Assembly (NCBI GenBank): GCA_946811695.1
Contig: OX328126.1
Location: 5,354,962 to 5,418,961, forward strand
Reading direction: 5' to 3'
Source: Gonocerus acuteangulatus
Lineage: Eukaryota > Arthropoda > Insecta > Hemiptera > Coreidae
DNA length: 64,000 nt
How positions within the stretch are numbered: position 1 is the stretch's first letter; the number at the start of each line of letters is the position of its first letter. The notes under the pieces were generated by a model. It was not told the DNA's origin and ran no database searches. It saw only the letters and a list, made by a program, of their open reading frames with translations. Positions 1 through 10,911 of the stretch are shown here, piece by piece. A program made the translations under genes and the position numbers.

Positions 1-29
1 GACCTTATGTCGCATTTAAAGGTGCCACT

Positions 30-560
30 AAGAAATGTCCACGTTTTAGATCTTAAAGATCACAAAAATACAGGTGGTTCAAATTTGTATATATTCGTCT
101 ATTCGCTTTTTAGCTGCACAAAAAAATTATTGTTTTTTTAAAAATTTCATACAGAAATAATTTCTGTAAGTAGAAAGGTCTAGATCGTTTACTAGTAGAA
201 TCCATCCTCTGAAACATAGTTTTTGGACAAAATTTGCGCAAAAATAAATCGTAACACTTACCGTTTTGCGTTACTAAGCTTTTAAGTACCCATTTCACGA
301 GACATTATGCCTACCGAATTTAATAAAATCATTATCAAGGCAGTATCTATAACCGTTTTCGGAAAAAGTGAAACAATCTAGGTTTTTCTTAATATTTTCG
401 GATATAATCGACCATACTGTGATACCGATTTTCGTACTTCGCGTGATTGCATTTGTTTCGCGTTCATTCAATGGCTCGTCTACACAAAGATATTTTTTGT
501 ACATCCAAATATAAAAACTATCGAATGATCAAAAATAAAATATTAAATTAATAATATCTT
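30..560 (+). repeat. Family-R dispersed repeat, degenerate copy
   Basis: Resembles better copies at 12416-13230 and 48572-49225 in the same order: the 'GGTGGTTCAAATTTGTATAT' lead-in, a CGCTTTTTAGC stretch, 'AATTTGCGCAAAAA', 'ATCGTAACACTTAC', and an 'ACCGTTTTCGGAAAAAGTG' segment. The (TA)n tract seen in other copies is reduced to a few units. No coding frame is conserved between copies, so the family looks non-autonomous. Class not determined. Confidence 0.6.
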
Positions 561-914
561 AAATAAACATGCTACAGAAATTATGTAGTTCTCTCTTATT
601 AGGGTATCTCCTCCTACATGCCGGCATTTATCACAAGCGATTTTTAAAACCACAAATTTTCTCCGGCATTACAGCCGACTTCCTCAGGTAGTACATGATG
701 TTTGTTCGTTATCTGAAAGCAAAATGTCCTTGGCGCTCGGACCGGTGGCTCTTTCATACCTACTGACTGTTAATCTTTTTGGGGTCAAAGTCCTGACCAG
801 CTCTACCTGCTCAAAATTTGTGGTTTAAAAAGCCGCACATCTGGAGATATATGCCGTAACGTCGAAGGAGATGAAATCACCCAGCGAAGAAGTTTAAAAG
901 TAAATATTACTAGG

Positions 915-986
<72 letters not shown>

Positions 987-1452
987 AGAACACGTGAAAT
1001 TAAGTGCTTGCGCACAATCTAATTCTCTATTTATTCTTTCAGGTGAGCGAGAGTTGAAAAGGTTTTCCGCTAAAATGAGGTGAGTTCATTGTTGAAAGTT
1101 GTGAGTTAAAGCGAAATGCCTGACCTACTTGGGATTCTGCCCCGTTCAACTCGGTAAGCTCTTCTTGAAAGAGATTAGCCGAGTTTTCCCAGTTAGGTGT
1201 CGGTCAGAAATTTCTCCGAGTTCTTCTTGGGAGTCTGTTGAAACAAAACTCGAAGAAACTAACTCGTTAAAGGATTTACCTGAAACTGAGAGATGAAACT
1301 GTTGTAAGAAGCCATTAGAATAAAAAAGCCCGACTCGCAGGAACTACTTCATCTTAGCGCTTTTTCGTTCGTATCCTTAGAGACGTTAGTAATAGAATAG
1401 ATTTAATTATTGGTTTGTTTTGATATTTCATTGAAAAAATAAAATAAAGCAT
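561..1452. other. Unassigned AT-rich DNA with a (TA)n tract
   Basis: No gene seen. A 15-base inverted pair (TAAACCACAAATTTT near 645 and its complement near 812) suggests an old small element. (TA)n runs about 919-983. At 1327-1365 there is a minus-strand copy of the GCGCTAAGATGA...CTGCGAGTCGG motif found also near 13800, 34281 and 49706. Confidence 0.5.
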
Positions 1453-3684
1453 CTAAGTGAAGGAGGATTTAAGGCTTCACAACAGGAAACTGGCTGTATC
1501 CTAAGCGGAAATACCTAAGTGAAGGAGGATTTAAGGCTTCACAACAGGAAACTGGCTGTATCCTAAGCGGAAATACCTAAGTGAAGGAGGATTTAAGGCG
1601 TCACAACAGGAAACTGGCTGTATCCTAAGCGGAAATACCTAAGTGAAGGAGGATTTAAGGCGTCACAACAGGAAACTGGCTGTATCCTAAGCGGAAATAC
1701 CTAAGTGAAGGAGGATTTAAGGCGTCACAACAGGAAACTGGCTGTATCCTAAGTGGAAATACCTAAGTGAAGGAGGATTTAAGGCGTCACAACAGGAAAC
1801 TGGCTGTATCCTAAGTGGAAATACCTAAGTGAAGGAGGATTTAAGGCGTCACAACAGGAAACTGGCTGTATCCTAAGCGGAAATACCTAAGTGAAGGAGG
1901 ATTTAAGGCGTCACAACAGGAAACTGGCTGTATCCTAAGCGGAAATACCTAAGTGAAGGAGGATTTAAGGCGTCACAACCGGAAACTGGCTGTATCCTAA
2001 GCGGAAATACCTAAGTGAAGGAGGATTTAAGGCGTCACAACAGGAAACTGGCTGTATCCTAAGCGGAAATACCTAAGTGAAGGAGGATTTAAGGCGTCAC
2101 AACAGGAAACTGGCTGTATCCTAAGCGGAAATACCTAAGTGAAGGAGGATTTAAGGCGTCACAACAGGAAACTGGCTGTATCCTAAGCGGAAATACCTAA
2201 GTGAAGGAGGATTTAAGGCGTCACAACAGGAAACTGGCTGTATCCTAAGTGGAAATACCTAAGTGAAGGAGGATTTAAGGCGTCACAACAGGAAACTGGC
2301 TGTATCCTAAGCGGAAATACCTAAGTGAAGGAGGATTTAAGGCGTCACAACAGGAAACTGGCTGTATCCTAAGCGGAAATACCTAAGTGAAGGAGGATTT
2401 AAGGCGTCACAACCGGAAACTGGCTGTATCCTAAGCGGAAATACCTAAGTGAAGGAGGATTTAAGGCGTCACAACAGGAAACTGGCTGTATCCTAAGCGG
2501 AAATACCTAAGTGAAGGAGGATTTAAGGCGTCACAACAGGAAACTGGCTGTATCCTAAGCGGAAATACCTAAGTGAAGGAGGATTTAAGGCGTCACAACA
2601 GGAAACTGGCTGTATCCTAAGCGGAAATACCTAAGTGAAGGAGGCTTTAAGGCGTCACAACAGGAAACTGGCTGTATCCTAAGTGGAAATACCTAAGTGA
2701 AGGAGGATTTAAGGTGTCATAACAGGAAACTGGCTGTATCCTAAGCGGAAATACCTAAGTGAAGAAGGATTTAAGGCGTCACAACAGGAAACTGGCTGTA
2801 TCCTAAGCGGAAATACCTAAGTGAGGGAGGATATAAGGCGCCACAACAGGAAACTGGCTGTATCCTAAGCGGAAATACCTAAGTGAAGGAGGATTTAAGG
2901 CGTCACAACAGGAAACTGGCTGTATCATAAGCGGATATACCTAAGTGAAGGAGGATTTAAGGCTTCAAAACAGGAAACTGGCTGTATCCTAAGCGGAAAT
3001 ACCTAAGTGAAGGAGGATTTAAGGCGTCACAACAGGAAACTGGCTGTATCCTAAGCGGAAATACCCAAGTGAAGGATGATTTAAGGCGTCACAACAGGAA
3101 ACTGGCTGTATCCTAAGCGGAAATACCTAAGTGAAGGAGGATTTAAGGCTTCACAACAGGAAACTGGCTGTATCCTAAGCGGAAATACCCAAGTGAAGGA
3201 GGATTTAAGGCGTCACAACAGGAAACTGGCTGTATCCTATGCGGAAATACCCAAGTGAAGGAGGATTTAAGGCGTCACAACCGGAAACTGGCTGTATCCT
3301 AAGCGGAAATACCCAAGTGAAGGAGGATTTAAGGCGTCACAACAGGAAACTGGCTGTATCCTAAGCGGAAATACCCAAGTGAAGGAGGATTTAAGGCTTC
3401 ACAACAGGAAACTGGCTGTATCCTAAGCGGAAATACCTATGTGAAGGAGGATTTAAGGCGTCACAACAGGAAACTGGCTGTATCCTAAGCGGAAATACCT
3501 AAGTGAAGGAGGATTTAAGGCGTCACAACAGGAAACTGGCTGTATCCTAAGCGGAAATACCTAAGTGAAGGAGGATTTAAGGCTTCACAACAGGAAACTG
3601 GCTGTATCCTAAGCGGAAATACCCAAGTGAAGGAGGATTTAAGGCGTCACAACAGGAAACTGGCTATATCCTAAGCGGGAATGA
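1453..3684 (+). repeat. 62-bp satellite array, 36 copies
   Basis: The monomer begins CTAAGTGAAGGAGGATTTAA and contains CACAACAGGAAACTGG and CTAAGCGGAAATAC. The span is 2232 bases, exactly 36 x 62. Most copies differ by 0-3 substitutions, with recurrent variants GCGTC/GCTTC, AAGCGG/AAGTGG and CCTAAG/CCCAAG; the right third is the more variable. The part around AACAGGAAA and CTAAGCGGAAAT resembles the outer ends of the inverted family-R copies at 8831 and 11916. No in-frame protein runs across it. Confidence 0.97.
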
Positions 3685-3704
3685 CCCCCCCCCCCCCCCC
3701 CCCC
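3685..3704 (+). repeat. C20 homopolymer
   Basis: Twenty consecutive C directly abut the last satellite monomer and precede ACGTGTCTC. The length is a likely sequencing or assembly weak point. Confidence 0.95.
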
Positions 3705-3814
3705 ACGTGTCTCATCGTTCGCCCTAGGAAAGGACTATTACTAATATGTAATTCGGGTTAACCTTTGAGGTTGTTAACAAAAGAAAATCAAAAAACGCAG
3801 GTACACTTGATATT

Positions 3815-3912
3815 GGTTCATTGTACTAGAAAAGCGAATGAAACCATTTTTAAGGCGATATTTTCAACCTTTTTTGAGGAAAGTGGAAAAATAATTGTTG
3901 TATACATTTTTT
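3815..3912 (+). repeat. Family-R copy, left part, split by a retroelement
   Basis: Carries the family-R stretch 'AAAGCGAATGAAACCATTTT' followed by AAGGCGATA and a TTTTTTGG end. The copy resumes near 4969 after the inserted non-LTR element. Confidence 0.65.
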
Positions 3913-4968
3913 GGTGCTAATCGACTTGGACTCAATATAGAAGACTCTCATAGCCTGTGTGTTAAGGAAATAAGGAGTACACTGCGTGAGGGCTCCTTCG
4001 AGGAATGGTCCATTTCGAAATGGCAAGGCATCGGTGTCAAGCACTTCAAGGATTACCCTAAGGCAAACAAGTACATCTATAACAAGTGCTTGCTATCGGG
4101 TTCAGAGTGGCTAAATGCCTTGAAATTAAACACAAATTATGCATCCCTTCGAGGAGTCCCGGGCGCAAGTGGAGCGATGAGAAGTGATGTTGGACCCCTT
4201 TGCCGCAAATGTGGTGAAGAGACCGAAACACCAGCACATGTGCTGGGAAAATGTCCACATAACATGCTTCTCATCACTCGTCGCCATCATAATGTGCAGC
4301 ACAGACTAATAGAGCTCCTTCAGGAAAAGAACTACAGATGTTTCGAAGAGGTGTACTGTATCGACGATGAAGGATCCTCCAGGTTTGCCGATATTGTAGC
4401 ATTCAAAACAAAAAGCGAACTCGTTTATATTAATGACCCCACTGTGAGGTTCGAAACGAACGACAGCGAGCAAGCTAATGCAATCGATCGTGAAAAGAGA
4501 TAAATTTACGATAAATGCCTAACGTTCTTTTCTGAAAAGTTTGAAGCACAATTCGGCAAAAGAAAATACACCGATAAAGGGGTATGGTTCGGAGCTCGAG
4601 GAACCATACCAAAGGAGACTAGTACATTCTTACAAGAACTCGGCCTAGATGTAAATAGCCTTCCCCTATTAGCCGAACAAATATTGATAGACTCCCTTGG
4701 GATCATCAATCATCATATTTATGGTTAAAAACGAAAATAATGAAAGAAACATCACAATCAAGTGTGTAAAAAATGATCATTATTACAACCTCCGAATCCC
4801 CAGAAGCAACCGAATCTTTGAATTGAAACAGGACATCTAGCCTTAAAGAACAAACCGAATAGATTCATATAAACATTTATCGGAAGACTGATAGGTAGAG
4901 CTGTGTGGTTTAGCAACCCTATTAATTTGGGCGGCCTCACTTTAAATTTTTAATAAAGTGTTCTTCTT
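3913..4968 (+). mobile_element. 5'-truncated non-LTR retroelement with restriction-like endonuclease
   Basis: Only the C-terminal part of the ORF and the 3' UTR remain; the reverse transcriptase is absent. The 3' UTR (4729 to about 4955) contains AATAAA and ends in a TTCTTCTTCTT tract rather than poly(A). The element splits a family-R copy, with TTTTGG on both sides as a possible short target duplication. The order zinc knuckle then PD-(D/E)XK-like region places it among R2/NeSL/R4-type elements; exact clade unresolved. Confidence 0.75.
3916..4728 (+). pseudogene. Non-LTR retroelement C-terminus: CCHC knuckle plus restriction-like endonuclease
   Basis: Open frame of about 270 codons with one in-frame TAA at 4501-4503 that splits it. 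Before the stop: an RGVPGASGAMRSD segment, then a C-X2-C-X8-H-X4-C knuckle (starting CRKCGEE), then RFADIVAF and YINDPTVRFE, which fit the R..(P)D-V and D/E positions of the restriction-like endonuclease of R2-type elements; the usual proline is Ala here. After the stop the same frame continues (IYDKCLTFF ... LGIINHHIYG) to TAA at 4726. In the family this domain nicks the target for target-primed reverse transcription. No start ATG exists because the 5' part was lost in truncation. Not functional. Confidence 0.8.
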
Positions 4969-5275
4969 CTTTTGGATACTTACAAATTCTTCCAATCAAA
5001 GAATATTTAAATTTTGGTTACGTTTGGAGTAAAGAAAGGAATAGAATAAAATATTTTAATAATAGACCTGAAACGTTTTGGGACCTTAACGTGGTATTAC
5101 GTTTTGGGAAACGCTTAGGAAACGTGGTATGTGGATGTTGGTCACTTTTCGAAAGCTTACTGAATACTCTACAAAAATGGTTCTGATACAATCCTTGATG
5201 GGACGGTTATATTTGGAGGAATAAGTGCTTAAAATTTTGAAGTAATTGATTTCGTTTATTTGTAATACACTTGAG
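4969..5275 (+). repeat. Family-R copy, right part
   Basis: Continues the copy broken by the retroelement: 'GGTTACGTTTGGAGTAAAG', 'GAAAGCTTACTGAATACTCT', and the characteristic family end 'AAGTAATTGATTTCGTTTAT'. The same end is seen near 49205 and, inverted, near 32310. Confidence 0.75.
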
Positions 5276-5309
5276 CAGCTCACCCATTCAAAAACGTGAT
5301 TCAAATACA

Positions 5310-5537
5310 CTCTTGTGGTAGGAGCTAATACTAGAAGTACATTACGGTAACGCTAGATAGCTCAAAATTCGATAAATGAGAAGAGAAAGACGGTAAAAAA
5401 TATTAGGAGCTCTTGACTGCTCTAGAAGTTAACGGTACGTTGGTCCCGTCTTTCCCTCGCCTTGTACAGACGTCAACGGAACAAAGGGCCCATCCGCTCT
5501 CGACTGCTGTAGCAGTCAACGGTTTGGAAAGGGTTAA
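5310..5537 (-). mobile_element. piggyBac-like right-end fragment
   Basis: Ends at GGAAAGGGTTAA (TTAA 5534-5537). Upstream it carries repeated CTCGACTGCTGTAGCAGTCAACGG-type subterminal units and the sequence ACTAGAAGTACATTACGG. It aligns throughout with the right end of the better element at 7030-8354, so it is a second, left-truncated copy of that family. No transposase seen. Confidence 0.7.
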
Positions 5538-7029
5538 GGATTATTTTAATACAAATTATATCATAGTATTGTTATTATATAATATATTTAGTATACTTTA
5601 TATTATATTTTTTATATATATTTAGTAAACTCGGGTAATGAAAATTTTGAGGACATTAAATCCTATTGCCGTGAGTTTATTTCTTGATTTTTGCTTTAAC
5701 CATTATTACATAGACTCTATGTTTTCTCATAAAACTTATCCTCGCGCAACCTGGAGGCTTTTTCTTGTTAATCTTTAAGTCTTCCTAGTTCGCCGCTAGA
5801 TAGTAAGTGATTTATAACTTGCACCTGTCTCCTTCAACTACTACAGAGATGAAGAGAAATACAAAATCATCTGCACGTGAGGCGTGCAACGCTGGCGAAA
5901 TGGATTCCGCGTGACCCGCAGAGCAGCCGTGTATTGAATGTAGCGGCAAAAAGGATAAGAACAATATTCGCCTTGTGATGTCCGTTTTATGTTATCTACT
6001 ATATATTTGTCAAATACCACTCACTCACTGACTTATCATCGCCCAGCCTAAACTACCATACTTGACAGAAAAATTTAAAATTTTGCATGGACACTCCCCT
6101 TAGCATGTAATCTCTCGCTAAGATGATGATATGCAATTTTTTAAGTATTTTTAGAGGGGTTTGAATTTTTAGTACAAAAAAAAAGATCAGGTACATGGGC
6201 TGTATCTATTTCATAATGTTATTTTTAGTTCTGGTTCATTTAAACTATAATGGCAGTCCTTGAATTACTAGAAATAATCTTTGATTTTTTCCCTCATAAA
6301 GTTTTCGCTATACCTGATGATGGTCCATCCGAGGTAATAATATCCCGAACCCTTACACAGCCTCCTCACCCATCAGCATCCTCAGTCAGAACACTTCTTG
6401 GTAATGCTAGCAAATATAATGGGTGTTTCCAAATGACATCTTGGAAACATAAATGTTTAAATATTAACGTCAATTTATTATTGACAACGAATTTGAACGT
6501 TTACTGGTTAAACTCCTGTTACTAGTAAACTATAGATAACGGGTTATCTCTAGGTTATCTGTTTCATTACACTGGTCCGTAACGCCCCAGTGTCAGGAAA
6601 CATTAAACTTTGATTACTTATCAATTGATTGATTTATTGACTTCAAGGACTTCACTTCTGAAGCTATGAGCCCTAACACACCTTAAATTAGTTATTTATT
6701 AAAAACATCTGCTCCGCAGCTCTGGGTATTAGCAGGTAACGATGTGTGTGACATCGACTGAGTTTAAACGAAGTTATTAAATAGTGTCAAAATAACAATT
6801 CCTTACGCTTATCAATTGATGAATAACATACAGTATGACGGGAACCGTACCGCTATAAACTGCACAAAATTATATAGTAACGTTAATTTTGATGATACAT
6901 TATTTAAGGCAATAATCTGCCGTGACGAAGCACGGTGTAGTCAGATAGTAAATAATATTTCAAGGATTGCTCCATTGTATAAATTATTTTGGTTTATTTG
7001 TTTGAGATAGTTTTTAAACCCCTTCACTG
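5538..7029. other. Unassigned AT-rich DNA
   Basis: No gene recognised. 6018-6110 has CACTCACTCACTGACTTATC followed by an AAATTTTGCATG motif, which resembles 37985-38075 and so is an old dispersed repeat. Short open frames at 6250-6525 and 6816-7010 have no recognisable domain. Confidence 0.5.
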
Positions 7030-8354
7030 TTAACCCTTTCTGTACGCAAAGTGAGTTCTGCTGTACGGGATACTAGCACCCGGCTTCGGGCCCTCTGTAC
7101 GGGATACTAGCACCCGGCTTCGGTCCTTCTGTACGGGATACTAGCACCCGGCTTCGGGCCCTCTGTACGGGATACTCGCACCCGGCTTCGGGCCTTCTTT
7201 ACGGGATACTCGCACCCGGCTTCGGACCCCCTGTACGGGATACTCGCACCCGGCTTCGGACCCCCTGTACGGGATACTAGCACCCGGCTTCGGGCCCTCT
7301 GTACGGGATACTAGCACCCGGCTTCGGGCCCCCTGTAAAGGATACTAGCACCCGGCTTCGGGCCCTCTGTACGGGATACTCGCACCCAACTTCGGACCCC
7401 CTGTACGGGATACTCGCACCCGGCTTCGGGCCCCCTGTACAGGATACTAGCACCCGGCTTCGGGCCCTCTGTACGGGATACTCGCACCCGACTTCGGACC
7501 CCCTGTACGGGATACTCGCACCCGGCTTCGGACCCCCTGTACGGGATACTAGCACCCGGCTTCGGGCCCTCTGTACGGGATACTAGCACCCGGCTTTGGT
7601 CCCTCTGTACGGGATACTAGCACCCGGCTTCGGGCCCTCTGTACGGGATACTCGCACCCGGCTTCGGGCCCTCTGTACGGGATACTAGCACCCGGCTTTG
7701 GTCCCTCTGTACGGGATACTAGCACCCGGCTTCGGGCCCTCTGTACGGGATACTTTTCCCACTCTCGGTCACAGCGCCTCGACTTTTAGCGATCTCCTCG
7801 CCGTAGTAAAACTCGTCTTTTATAATTTTGATTTTGATTTTGGTTACAATGATTATTAATTTTTATTTATGTTCAATTAGTTTGGCGTTTCAATAATTAT
7901 TTTAAGTTGAATAACTTTCTTTAAAAATAAGTTATAAAAAAGCTATATTATATACTAAAATAACTATCAGGACTAAAAGTTAACTGATTTTGCAAATAAA
8001 TGCTGTTAGGAATGTACAGAGGTATAAAAACAAACGGTAATTTGACGAGGGTTGACAAGGTAAATGGGCGGAGAAGGCAACGAGTTGTAATTCGACTAAA
8101 AACGACCAAAAACTAGATTCAAATGCCATCTAGTAATAGACAGGAATACTAGAAGTACAATACGGTAACGCTAGATAGCTCTAAAGTCGAGAAATAAGAA
8201 GATAAAGAATGCGAGAGATACGCCGAGCTCTCGACTGCTGTACAAGTCCACGGTACGTGAGGCCCGTCCTCCTTTGACGTCTACACAAGTCCACCGTATG
8301 TGGGTCCCGACCGCTCTCGACTGCTGGAGCAGTCCACGGTACGGAAAGGGTTAA
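7030..8354 (+). mobile_element. piggyBac-like TTAA element, non-autonomous
   Basis: Bounded by TTAA at 7030-7033 and 8351-8354. Just inside, the ends are inverted: CCCTTTCTGTACG on the left and, as complement, CCCTTTCCGTACC on the right. TTAA duplication and a CCC start are piggyBac-superfamily hallmarks. The right end has three diverged CTCGACTGCTG...GTCCACGGTACG units. Most of the left half is a 34-bp array. There is no transposase, so it is a MITE-like derivative. Confidence 0.75.
7063..7753 (+). repeat. 34-bp GC-rich satellite, about 20 copies
   Basis: The monomer reads CTGTACGGGATACTAGCACC then CGGCTTCGGGCCCT. Variants TAGCACC/TCGCACC and GGGCCCTCT/GGACCCCCT alternate. Two overlapping 92-codon open frames on the minus strand (7277-7589) are read-through of the array and not genes. 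The leading CTGTACG is the inner part of the enclosing element's terminal repeat. Confidence 0.95.
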
Positions 8355-8830
8355 CAATAGTTACAGCTCCCCCAACCGTCCACTCTGATATCTTGAGACT
8401 TTAATATAGTTGTCCCTCGAGAAATAGTTCCCCCATGTTCCTATGAACAGGACGGATGGTAAATGACCTCGGCTTTATAAGTCCTAGAATTCCTCCACTT
8501 ATTACATTGGTTGAGGAACAGTAATCTCGTGTCTAAAACCCAAGCTCTCGACACCCATCTTGGGTTGACTGGGTGTGGTTCTCTAGTCCATTAAATTTCC
8601 CGGTTCTCATATCTTTCCAATCCCAACTTCCGGATTTCTATATAATCCTTCCTTCCTTATGAGTAACTGGTGCTTTTTAATTAAAGAGTTTCCAACAAGC
8701 ACCAAGTTATTAAATTCAAAGGAAATATATATTTTTAGCGCGTACCTAATGTCATTTAAAAAGCGTACAATAGAAACAGTATTGATATTTCAAGAAAAAT
8801 TGTAAAATGGAATCTCACTCAGCAGATTTT
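8355..8830. other. Unassigned spacer
   Basis: No gene or repeat recognised. Confidence 0.4.
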
Positions 8831-9499
8831 AGCTGCCGCAACAGGAAATTTACAGTATACTAAGCGGAAATTACTGCAACCGGTTTTTCAACGTTTGCTC
8901 TAGAAAAACGCTATAACCAATAAGTTTCTCATTTTCTCACCTTTACTACAATACTAATTTTACTGTTAAAGTAACCACAATATAAACATATTAGTTTCGA
9001 TAAATTTAAAACACGTAGAAAATGTTTCAGCTGAATCCCAAGACCCGAAAACATTTTTTCTCGATTAATAATATATATATATTTTTTTTAGAATACCTAT
9101 TTCCTTAAATTCAAATATAACCAAAATTTTAATATATTCGTTTATATTAACTGAAAACATGTAGAAATATTTCAATTCAATTCAACGATTCTAAGTACCT
9201 ACCTAAACCGAAAATTAGTCACAAACATTTTTTTTTTTTTTCTACTTTTCTCGAAACAGATTCTTATACAGACTTAAAAATGGTTCCATTTGATGTATTA
9301 CGTTAGAAAACCTATAAATAATGTACCAGGAAGTCTATGACCGAAAGAGCAAAAATCCCTAAGAGTAAAAATTTGTGGCGCGCGAATGTCGCCCATAAAA
9401 CAGTGTTCCGCTTGGCGGATTCTGCTGGTTCAGTATCGTCGTCTTTCGAATTAGATAAAGCATTTTTGTACCGAATTTCAATTAACTCAACAACAGATA
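8831..9499 (-). repeat. Family-R copy, left arm of a 3.1-kb inverted pair
   Basis: Reverse-complement match to 11253-11916, roughly 95% by eye with small indels. It starts AGCTGCCGCAACAGGAAAT and runs to AACTCAACAACAGAT. The outer end resembles the 62-bp satellite monomer. An open frame through it (9337-9819) is not conserved and runs into (TA)n. Confidence 0.9.
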
Positions 9500-9534
9500 T
9501 CATATCCGAAGATATAAAAATAACAAAGGTGCAA

Positions 9535-9536
<2 letters not shown>

Positions 9537-9596
<60 letters not shown>

Positions 9597-9628
9597 TATC
9601 CGAAGATATAAAAATAACAAAGGTGCAA

Positions 9629-9672
<44 letters not shown>
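9537..9672 (+). repeat. Two (TA)n tracts around a duplicated 40-bp segment
   Basis: (TA)n at about 9537-9594 and 9632-9671. The sequence CATATCCGAAGATATAAAAA plus following bases occurs before both tracts, so a segment was duplicated together with the microsatellite. Confidence 0.9.
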
Positions 9673-9677
<5 letters not shown>

Positions 9678-9691
9678 CATACCTACATATA

Positions 9692-10125
9692 TCTATATAT
9701 ATATAAAATTCACTTGTATCTTTGTTTGTCAGTTTGTCTGTTTACAAATGTTTGTACCTTATACAAATCCACACCGTTTGACCGAGTTTGACCAAACGTG
9801 GCACACATGTAGATATTGATACGATGAGTGTCATAGGCTAAGTCAAAAACCTCCACCAGCTGCCTGTCTGTACGATTGTTCTTTATACAAATCCACGCCG
9901 TTTGATGGATTTTGGCCAAATGTGGCACTACTCTTGACACGGGGAGAGTCATAGGCTAGGTTAAAATCGTATAGGACTCACAGTTCGGAGATCACTGTTT
10001 CGAAACTATGAACCCAAATAGTTACAGATTTGCGTTATTAGATTTTAATATTAATTATTCTATTTTATTTTTACTTTTATAGATGCAGAAATTAGGTGTA
10101 ACATGGCACGCCGGGTAACAGCTAG
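9692..10125 (+). mobile_element. Helitron-like non-autonomous element, 434 bp
   Basis: Starts TCTATATATATATAAAATTC immediately after an A (9691) and ends GGCACGCCGGGTAACAGCTAG immediately before a T (10126). These are the 5'-TC and 3'-CTAG ends and A/T insertion site expected of Helitrons. A GGC-ac-GCC mini-hairpin precedes the 3' end. Internally it has two diverged units of the CCGTTTGACCGAGTTTTGACC type followed by GGCACAC. No Rep/helicase ORF, so it depends on an autonomous partner elsewhere. Confidence 0.75.
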
Positions 10126-10320
10126 TAAATATATAAAAATCGTGGTTTCTTAAAGAAATCCACGTCGTTTGACCGATTTTAACCTAACTTTGTACACTGG
10201 TAGATCTTGATATGGGGAGTGTCATAGTCGAAGTCAAAATCGTCTATCAGCTGTCTTTCTGTATATTTTTTCTTTACAAAACCACAATGGTGTAGCATGG
10301 CACGCCGTGGAACAGCTAGT
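10126..10320 (+). mobile_element. Helitron-like element, 5'-truncated second copy
   Basis: Directly abuts the preceding element. It contains one 'GTTTGACCGATTTTAACC' unit and ends CATGGCACGCCGTGGAACAG then CTAG|T at 10316-10320, so two 3' ends lie in tandem about 190 bp apart. Its terminal 13 bases (10308-10320) were duplicated by the SINE insertion that follows. Confidence 0.65.
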
Positions 10321-10461
10321 TCCACGGCCGACAACCAGGGTGCGGCGAGGAATTTTCCCAGCGAGCCCTGAGATGAGAAAATTCCTGCCGAAGGTGGGAA
10401 TCGAACCCACCATCTCCCGCTTATGAATCCAGCGCGATAGCCACTAGACCACGGGAGACCA
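10321..10461 (-). mobile_element. tRNA-derived SINE, about 141 bp, with 13-bp target duplication
   Basis: Read on the minus strand: TCTCCCGTGGTCTAGTGGCT (box A), ATTCATAAGCGGGAGATGG, GGGTTCGATTCCC (box B), then a short body GGAATTTTCTCATCTCAGGG ... CCTGGTTGTCGG. The duplication TGGAACAGCTAGT is at 10308-10320 and 10462-10474. The head resembles a tRNA with a CAT/TTC-type loop but does not fold as a functional tRNA. Other copies are at 28544 and 36299. Confidence 0.85.
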
Positions 10462-10474
10462 TGGAACAGCTAGT

Positions 10475-10911
10475 ATATATATATATATATATATGTGTGT
10501 GTATGGAGGGGGGGGGGGCTTTTGCTAAAATGAATTGATTTCGTTCATGTATAGACCATTCATACTTCATTAAATACACATTTTTAAGAAATCGGCGTAA
10601 AAAGAAAACGCTTCTAAATGTTGCTAAATGTACCTAGTAGAGTGTTACTAACTTGCTATACTCCAGCTGAAGACTACAGCTAAGTGCTCTATTAAAGCTA
10701 ACTGTCCGTTACTAGAAGCATCGACCTGTCAATGTTGACACAGGGTAAACATCTAGTCCTTCAGGGTTTATTTACACACTCTCTAACTTCACTTTAGGCT
10801 CTTTCACAGCAAACAGTAGCAACATTTCGGGGGAAGATGGGTGTTCTTTAAAAGGTATAATATATCATTTTTAGCGTTTTTCCTTTCTCGCTCCATATGT
10901 ATATATATATA
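10475..10911. other. Simple repeats and unassigned spacer
   Basis: (TA)n and GTGTGT at 10475-10503, a G tract near 10508-10518, then sequence with no recognised feature up to a short TATATA before the tRNA-like SINE. Confidence 0.5.

Noticed and set aside
1453..3684. CRISPR-like regular array
   Set aside because: No unique spacers; whole unit conserved; eukaryotic context. The same applies to the 41-bp and 35-bp arrays.
6250..6525. 91-codon plus-strand frame
   Set aside because: No domain recognised and no splice or regulatory context; likely chance.
7277..7589. Two overlapping 92-codon minus-strand frames
   Set aside because: 34-bp satellite read-through.
10385..10460. Functional tRNA on the minus strand
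   Set aside because: Embedded in a SINE with target duplication, and other copies share the non-tRNA body.
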